Source of the DNA: Coniella vitis
Lineage: Eukaryota > Ascomycota > Sordariomycetes > Diaporthales > Schizoparmaceae
Length of the DNA: 64,000 bases
Reading direction: 5' to 3'
NCBI GenBank assembly: GCA_011317545.1
Contig: WUJK01000010.1
Span: 310,001-374,000 of the forward strand
The notes beneath the pieces were generated by a model that saw only the letters and a program-made list of their open reading frames with translations, did not search any database and had not been told where the DNA came from. Positions 57,156 through 64,000 of this stretch are shown in pieces. A program made the translations under genes and the position numbers. Position 1 is the first letter of the stretch. Every line of letters starts with the position of its first letter.

Positions 57156-58256
57156 TTACGACAGTCCTGCATGGTCAGGAATGCCGTTCTGATCCCATTC
57201 GATGACATCCTCACGGTACGTAGCATCCTTGCACAGGCCACGCAGACGCCCCTCCACCATCTGCAACCACGTGACTTCGCGCAGCACGGTAGGAGCCCAC
57301 CAGTAGTCAAAGCGGCGCGGGGGCTTGACGTCGGTGATGATGACCACGGGCTTGCGTGTGTAGGCCACGGCCTCGTCCCAGCCGTAGAGGTCTCCGTCCC
57401 AGGCAAACGAGGAGCGAATGGCGCGGTAGTGCTGGCCAAACACCCCGCCGTGGTGGAACCAGCAGCCAAAGTTGGTGGGCTTCCACGAGTTGGCGACGGC
57501 GCCGTAGGTGAGCAGCGGGTGGTCGCGCACGAGGTTCATCTTGTGGGGGGGGATGGTGGGGTGGGTCAGGTTGGTGAGGATAAAGGTCAGGTCGCGGCGG
57601 GTCGAGAGAACGGCGGGGAGGAGGCGCAGACCCGCGAGCAGGCGGCCTTCGGTCGCATTGATGGGCACGGCAATCTGGCGCCAGCCTGGGTGGATGGTGC
57701 CGGCGGGGCGGAACTGCGCGACGAAAAGGAGGCCGAGGGCCGCGCCTGGCACGGCGGCCCAGGGGGGCTGCTTCTCGAGGCCATCATTCTGGGGGCCACT
57801 GTTGGAAGAGAAAGAAATAAGCAAACTCAGCAACAATTGTCTATGGGCAACAGACAGGTATAATAATATAACATACCTATTAGCACAGACATTGATGTGA
57901 GATCCAGCGGGGATGTCGGCGAGAGCCTCTTCAACCGCGTCGGCCGTCTCGTCCCAGATCTTGGCACGACGACGCTTGTCGGCGCCTTTGATGGGTGAGA
58001 CCATGGTGGTTCGGTCAATGACGGCTTGCGCCAGGTTGTGGAGGTTGTGGAATCTGGGCTCACGGCGATGGGGCGCGCTTTCATTGTGTCGGTACATGTC
58101 GTCTGGGGCTACGCTTGTGAAGCCATCAGGCATGGTGATGGTGCGCGCCAGGCTGGCTCCTGGAGCTGGTGGGGTGTTGGTACCCTCCACACCAAATTGT
58201 CCGCCGAGAAGGAGGCCGCATTCGGCTTTGGAGGACTGACCAGGCATGGTCGCCAT
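57156..58256 (-). CDS. hypothetical fungal protein
   Basis: Predicted 340-residue protein, function unknown. Exon 1 is 58256-57877 and exon 2 is 57798-57156, joined through a GTATGT donor and CCAACAG acceptor at an AG/T Ser codon. The protein starts MATMPGQSS; a second Met follows three codons later. Seen: a Gly-rich patch near the N-terminus, a basic KGADKRRRAK segment, one hydrophobic helix (WAAVPGAALGLLFVAQF, about 142-158) and an aromatic-rich C-terminal half with FGCWFHHGGVFGQHYRAIR, FAWDGDLYGWDEAVAY and a final DQNGIPDHAGLS. The pattern of conserved-looking Trp/His residues suggests a folded domain, but I cannot assign a family. The intron is 78 bp (26 codons) with no stop in frame, so an unspliced isoform is possible. 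It stands alone in a gene-poor region. Confidence 0.68.
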   Translation of the reverse strand: MATMPGQSSKAECGLLLGGQFGVEGTNTPPAPGASLARTITMPDGFTSVAPDDMYRHNESAPHRREPRFHNLHNLAQAVIDRTTMVSPIKGADKRRRAKIWDETADAVEEALADIPAGSHINVCANRYVILLYLSVAHRQLLLSLLISFSSNSGPQNDGLEKQPPWAAVPGAALGLLFVAQFRPAGTIHPGWRQIAVPINATEGRLLAGLRLLPAVLSTRRDLTFILTNLTHPTIPPHKMNLVRDHPLLTYGAVANSWKPTNFGCWFHHGGVFGQHYRAIRSSFAWDGDLYGWDEAVAYTRKPVVIITDVKPPRRFDYWWAPTVLREVTWLQMVEGRLRGLCKDATYREDVIEWDQNGIPDHAGLS

Positions 58257-59913
58257 GGTGGATGCTGTGATTGGCAACAAAGACGCCTGATTATTGTGTT
58301 GGATAAGGAGGGAGGAGTCTTGCTGAGGGCATGTCCCGGCCGTGGCTGCTTTCCACCTCAGCTTTGTGGGAGAGGCCTGTTTGTGGTTAGGACTGCAATT
58401 GAGAACAGGAGAGCAAGTCTTGAGCTCCATTTTGGTCTACGTCTGCGAGGTACTGGCTGCTGGAAATCTGAGGATACTGATCGAAAGTGGGCCCAGGACA
58501 AGTCCAGTGAATGGCAACAGTCAGTGGCTGTTCCATCAAAGGTCTGGCTGGCTGGGGTGCAGTTACAGTAAATGGTGCAAAAATCCAAATCAGTGCAGAT
58601 AGGACAGCCACTTATCATCTCCTTGATGGCCAACCTGAGCTTTCATCCCTCTCGGTCACCAGCTAGGTATTGAATGATATTAAATGAAGTGAGGGGTTGC
58701 ATTGAATAGCAGTGCTTTTTTTCTGGAATCCTAGATATGTAATTACACCCCAGTGCTGTTGACTTGGGAATCAGGACACCAAGAGCCTGCGATAGGACCT
58801 GGGTGGTAATCACGGTAGCACTATTGTCATGGCGCATATCGGCTGCTAAATAAGGATAAATGCATTGGTATCCAATTTTAGGGGGCTTATTTCTTCCTAA
58901 CATCAGAAGCCATTTGGTAGGAATCTCCTCTAGCATAAATCTTGATGGCATGCAGCCACCCTGCGTGGCTCTCATTGGATTGAGATTATCCAAAGGTATG
59001 GTTGCAAGAATATATGTGGAGATGCTGTCGAATTTCTCAATGTGTGAATGCCCAACCGTAGACACTTTCTATCCTTACACCACAGACAGAGTTCTTTCCT
59101 CCCCTTGCATATTCAGAATCCTGCTTCCGCAGGTTTTTTCCCCTGCCTTTTTTCCTACTCCATCGTTGCCATGATAGATGAGCTTCCAATTGGCTGATAT
59201 GTTCTTTTGGAGAGCTGAGTATGATAGCCTTGTGTAAGTCCCAACCGAAAGATTACATAATCCGCAAGGCTGACACCTTGACCGGTGGATAGTCAGAGGC
59301 AGAAGACAGGGATGACAGGATTGAATCAGAGATCTTGTGAGAACCCATCTTGCAAACTTTCAATCCAAACCTTGACACTGAAACTCTCAAACCACCATTG
59401 CCAATTGCAAGTTCTCTCTTTACGTTAGTCAACTATACATAGAGGCCAAACTGCCAAGCCGTAGGCAGCTAGGCACCGAAAATTACAAGTTGTTGGACCC
59501 ATTCTATACCCTTTATGCTTGCATTCGGTCAACTGAAGTGGCTGAAAGAAGATCTTGGGGGCTCCAGAAATCGGGCTGCTTGGAGACAGCTGAGTATGGT
59601 TTTTGCTGGTCATAATGCTGCTTACCTGCGTTCCTCAAATTATCGGCAACATTGACATTGCCAAGCAGATGGCTTATTGAAAAGAACTAATGAGAGCCAA
59701 GACCTCGGCCTTCCTTTCCCAGTTCTGGAATATCCTTCTATGAGTTCATATACCCATCTTCCAAGATCTTCAAGATGTGCATGCTGAAAGACATGTCTTC
59801 GTCTGCAGAACACTGCAATCTGTTGAAAGCTCAGCAGACAACATAGAAATGCAAAATTATATCTCCTTATAATACAAATAGTTTAGACAAACCTCACAAG
59901 CAAATAACTCAAA
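58257..59913. other. intergenic region, no gene called
   Basis: A - strand frame (58643-59065) is open for 140 codons but is not recognised and is AT-biased like its surroundings. Otherwise nothing is seen before the tRNA. Confidence 0.4.
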
Positions 59914-59987
59914 TCCTCCGTGGCGCAATTGGCTAGCGCGTCTGACTGTTAATCAGGAGGTTCGTGGTTCGAGCCCACGCGGGGGAG
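59914..59987 (+). tRNA. tRNA-Asn (GUU)
   Basis: A full cloverleaf can be drawn: acceptor stem 59914-59920 with 59980-59986 (one T-G wobble), D arm GCGC/GCGC at 59923-59926 and 59936-59939, anticodon stem 59941-59945 with 59953-59957, anticodon GTT at 59948-59950, and T arm CGTGG/CCACG around TTCGAGC. Position 59987 is the discriminator G. There is no intron. The B box GGTTCGAGCC is intact. Confidence 0.96.
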
Positions 59988-59993
59988 TTTTTT
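59988..59993 (+). terminator. RNA polymerase III terminator of tRNA-Asn
   Basis: Six consecutive T residues begin immediately after the tRNA discriminator base. Confidence 0.85.
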
Positions 59994-60400
59994 GTCCTTT
60001 TTGTGTATCCACTTCCGATTCAAATTCAATAGTCATAAAGCTTTCTTTTTGACATTTATTTTTACTAGAGAGTTCCTTTTATTGCCCCTAACACATAGCT
60101 CTGCCTGATGAATCTGCTGCCATGCTTTAACAAGCTGGAGATGAGAGTGTTCTTTGTCAATTCCAGCAACCAGCCATCCCCGTATTACCCCTTCGCATCA
60201 GCAGAATCTCCTTTATTATTTTTGATGATCTTGGTAATCTCGTCTTGGCTGCTTTTGCATCTGTTTCATAGTCTCAGTAGCCTTCAAAGGTATACTTATA
60301 CTCCATTTCCAACACTTGAATGGCATGCCAGCCAGAAATGCTGTGACCGAGCTCGCCCAGTGTATTCAAGGGTTATCATATATTTGCTCTGTAAACAGTC
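59994..60400. other. intergenic, nothing seen
   Basis: Short stretch between the tRNA and the MFS relic; the frames lack any motif. Confidence 0.45.
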
Positions 60401-61279
60401 CTAGAGAATGGTCATGGTGCAGCCAAAGTCAAATAGTGCCGAGAGATCAATGCAGACGGCCCAGTGAGACGTCGATGTAGTATTTGTCCATGCAAAGCCA
60501 AACATGCCAATGGGCAGAGCCAGGGCAGGTGGCAGACGGGACTCTGCAGTCGCTATCCGGCACAAACAACACCACATAGCGATATCTGTTGTCGGTGAAT
60601 GTGTGGATTCCTCCTATAATGACACTGGCGGCGATGCTGAGGAACGCTAGCCCCGCCAATATCCTCGTTCCCAACCACGGACCGACACGATGGACGAGCT
60701 GGATAAGAAGAAGGATCTGTGGTCGAACAAGGCCTTTTTTTTTTTTTTTTCGCGGAGACTGCTAACTACGCTTTCTAGTCTTGGTACTATGAAAAGATCA
60801 CGAATATAGTGTTTTCCGTCGGCTCGCGATAGATTTCTTGTCCTGCTGAAGAGAACTCTTCGACAGTGAGGAAACGCAGGACGATGAACGCGGCTACATT
60901 CTGGCCTGCAGCTTCCCGTCTCATAAGGGTACCCATAGCTACGTGAGAGATGATCCCCTGCCATGTAATTCGGCTCTTGGAATCACAGTCCTCATTGTCG
61001 GTACCGGAACCATTACAAGATGACACCGAAACAGGAAACAATGCGACGTACTTGAAGCAATCAGCATTTAGATGCATCGATTGCTGTTGAGAGGACCAAT
61101 AGATCAGGGGTAGTACGTACCAGAGAAGCCCAGAATGCCGGCCCAATCGCAATTACACTCAAATATACGGATGATGCCAGTGACAAAAACACTCCTCCAT
61201 CACTGCGATCGTTGACTTGATTCTTGGAGCATTTACAAGAAGCCTTTTGGCTGTAATGACTTGGGAGCATCCATACCAA
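60401..61279 (-). pseudogene. relic of a DHA1-type MFS drug/polyamine transporter
   Basis: Three family-like pieces appear in order on the - strand but in different frames. Near 61180-61130 is SVYLSVIAIGPAFWASL, like the first or second helix (TVYLxxxGIxPxFWGSL). Around 60900-60840 is FIVLRFLT followed by FSSAGQ. From about 60533 down to the stop at 60401 is RLPPALALPIGMFGFAWT followed by SHWAVCIDLSALFDFGCTM, close to the helix 8-9 region of fungal DHA1 transporters. The spacing is far too short for a 500-residue carrier and frames are broken, including by a T-rich/A-rich run near 60736-60750. It is read as a deletion-ridden relic; a spliced working gene is unlikely. Confidence 0.48.
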
Positions 61280-64000
61280 TGGTTGCTACCTTTAGGAGGT
61301 CATGTCAGAGGATAGCCAGCATTTTCGGTCCAAAAGGACGCGACGAGAGCGATTCCGAGTTGCAAACGCCTGCCAACAGTGGCGTTCAAGAGAGATCAAA
61401 TGCCTGGTGTGTACTTAACTATATGTTGATGTTTGTGTTGGATAGCGACCGCTAATAATATTGATTCCGTGTATACAAAGCGCCAGTTTTGAGATCGGAC
61501 ATGTTTGTACAGTAGTACTACGGTCTCCATCAACACCGACCAGAAGGCCAGCTATGACACTGACAATCAGTTTCGTTTGTCCTGCTCGGCATCGACGGCC
61601 ATGTCCCCAACTACACAGCTACGTTTGAGCAGCCCAGAGCACTTGATCAAGGTTCAAAGCTCAGAAGAGGACTTTGAACAAGACTCGGAACAGCATAACC
61701 ATCACTACACCGCTTAGACCAGATCCCCCAAATATGGCTTGAATTCTGTTAGTAGTAAGAAGAGTGGTAGGTTCGTCGTACCTTGGAGGGCTTTCACATG
61801 GACATTTTTCTTTTAAAGATATTGATTTTGACTGTAAAGATTTATTCTCGTACATTACGAAAGCTTCCTAAATCTTCGGGTGAGATCTTCCGTCTGGGAG
61901 TTCTTTGCTCAACAAACAAATAATACAATCAGCTATAAAGAGACATATTTAACCTGTTCGACCTAATCAAAATTCATCGTCTACTTCTCAAAGCACTGCA
62001 ACGTCTCACCCAACATCAAACTGCCAGACTAAAAGAACCCACGTCTTCCCACCCGCTTTTGCTTAGAAGCGTCCTTTCCTCTCGCACTAGAACCAAACGG
62101 ACCGCATGGACAGGCTTCCATGCTCTCTCAATCCAGGCACCCGTTGTCTAGTCACCTTATCCCACGTGTTGCGGGAAGCGGTTTGCATCTTTTGCGGGGC
62201 TTGATGAACGGTGCCGCCCGTTTGTCCTTTGGATGAGCTGACTTGATTGATTCCCTTTGTTTTTAGTTCATGTCGCATAACGAGAATCTCTTTTGGTGCT
62301 TTGGTGGGTTTTTTTTGGGGGGGGGGGGGGCTGAGTGTTTTGTCTTTTTCTTCTTCTTCCAATCAGGATATAGTAGCTTCGGCTTCGGCATCTATCATTG
62401 CCTGAAGAACAGAGCTGCAGGGGGAAAAAAAAGAGCCAAATCGAATTCCATAAACGTGCTAAGGATTGTGCATGAAATGTACAAGCTTCGTATATCATTT
62501 CTACCAAGTATTGATTATATCAGTTTTGAACTAATTCCAACAGAGCCTGCACACCTTAAAAAAGTGAAATTTTGTTCTGTGTCACGCGACTTGGTCGTTT
62601 GTTGGCCAGCTTTGATCCAAAGTCGGCATTCGAGGGTTTTGGTCCATAAATCACAAATTGCATCTGATTACTGATAAGTACTATATAAAGTGCTTCTGTA
62701 CCATGTAAAACCCCAGCTTGAAAAGGACGAATATATGACAGCGCATAATTGCTTTACTGCACTACAGCAGTTGCGCCCTTTCAACCATGCCCAACCACCC
62801 ACATCCTGAATTCTCTACTTACTATACATAATAAATACAATACCGGAAAAAGGGGGAAAGGGGTTGAAGAATTTCGCAATCCGTGCCACGGGAGAGCCAG
62901 CGCGGATACTACTATAATACGCCTGCGCCGAAAGAAGAACTGAGATTATGTTTCAAGTTCTTGTCTCGGGTCATTTGCGGACGAAGACGTCTACTGCGAT
63001 GGAATGGACTGCATGTTGAGTACGTACCGAGGTAGACAGCTAGGTATCTGGGTATCTGGGTACCTAAGCACAGAGAATAAGAACATCTCGAATATGTCTG
63101 TCGAATTTGGCCTTTGATACGATTAGAAGCAGGAGTCATCACTAAAAGGTAAGTAGGTCTCACGGGCCACGACACTATCTCCACGTAATCATCAACATAA
63201 AAAATTATAATATGTGAACGCTGGGATTTATATGAGGCTCTAAAGCCAACTCTAAATGGGGAGGGGACAGCAGCAAGGCAGGGGTGACACGGGCCCGCCG
63301 CACGCAGCACAGGTCATTACTATGCATCTGAAGCGGGATATCGCGGAACCAACAAGCGTCCCAAAAGCCCAGGGCGCAGATCTTTTTATTGGTCACAAGC
63401 CACAAGCAACAGTCGAACCGTCCTGTTATTGAGGACGACCCCCTCCTCTTTCTTCCGTGCTGGCGAAGGGCATGAAAGAATCAAGAAACCCTGCTTTTAC
63501 TATCGTATAAAGCGGTTCGTCCAATGCGTTCACCACATACTACTATGCGCTGTTGGTGGTGACAAGCAAACATAGTCAAGAACGCAAAAGAGCTTGCTAT
63601 GACGACACTCTGAGGATGCGTAGCGGGCTGGAAAACACACCTGCGACTACTTACATCGTACACATATTATGTCCTTCTGCAATCGCCCAATATCATCATA
63701 ATCACACTGCAACTTTATGGCTGTTGTGTTACTCGAGATCCTTGTGCTGATAAAAGCAGTGTTGTGCCGTGTCTGACAGCTCTCTGGTTGCATGCTGCAA
63801 ACGCAGGAACCGCCTGGCAGGCAAAGCCGACCGCATTTTTTTCTAGCCGCATACCAGGATTCGGCCGTGGGGGTCGCATATCAGAGGAAAAAAGCGTGGA
63901 AAATTTTGACGTTCAAGATACAGTCAGCTCCCTAACAATCGTCGTCATCAGCAACAGCTCAGATGTCGACCATTTCACTGTTACATTAAGCTGCTCCTTC
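61280..64000. other. 2.7-kb right end, no gene called
   Basis: No supported gene. Two short + strand frames (61261-61455 and 61505-61717) could be spliced together but show no recognised motif. A G run lies near 62317-62330, and GGTATCTG-like units repeat at 63042-63066. AT-rich sequence dominates. Confidence 0.4.

Noticed and set aside
61261..61717. Possible two-exon gene on the + strand opposite the MFS relic
   Set aside because: The fragments could be spliced but contain no motif, and the upstream part overlaps the relic on the other strand.

Overview
The window is nuclear DNA of a filamentous ascomycete (Pezizomycotina, most likely a sordariomycete; the gene set would suit Hypocreales, but that placement is inference). 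The reasons are short spliceosomal introns of roughly 50-95 bp with GTATGT/GTAAGT-type donors and CTAAC-like branch sites, gene-sized spacing with long intergenic stretches, and proteins restricted to or typical of filamentous fungi (NoxB-type NADPH oxidase, a UstYa/DUF3328 protein, a fungal Inp1, a UsgS-like membrane protein). There is no bacterial-style operon organisation and no CRISPR array.

Layout. 1-7.3 kb: an allantoate-permease-like MFS transporter, an Arg/Ser-rich protein with a tandem 47-residue duplication, and a membrane-anchored UstYa/DUF3328 protein with both HxxHC motifs, all on the + strand. 7.3-20 kb: mostly non-coding DNA rich in microsatellites, containing one polyQ hypothetical gene (-) and a decayed RTA1-like fragment. 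20-32.5 kb: dense housekeeping block: karyopherin Kap121/Pse1 (-), Sds23-like CBS protein (+), Inp1 peroxisome-inheritance protein (-), UsgS-like membrane protein (+). 32.5-37.7 kb: a repeat island flanked by degenerate direct repeats, with three copies of a 90-bp repeat in opposing orientations, a miniature inverted-repeat element and a decayed gene of unknown family. 37.9-52.2 kb: formamidase (+), Otu1 deubiquitinase (-), an RSC1/2-type double-bromodomain/BAH protein (+), a NYN-domain putative nuclease (+), NoxB (-). 52.2-64 kb: sparse, with a second copy of the miniature element, a degenerate repeat cluster, one hypothetical gene (-), tRNA-Asn(GUU) and a relic of a DHA1-type MFS transporter.

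The housekeeping genes act in separate processes (nuclear import, cell-cycle/stress signalling, peroxisome inheritance, nitrogen release from formamide, ubiquitin processing, chromatin remodelling, RNA metabolism, ROS production) and I see no pathway linking them. The only grouping that could be functional is the MFS / repeat protein / UstYa trio at the left end. The most unusual non-genic signal is the 32.5-37.7 kb island and its links to the 55-56 kb repeat zone. All exon coordinates were derived by hand from splice signals and reading frame; product names rest on recognised motifs, not on a database search.
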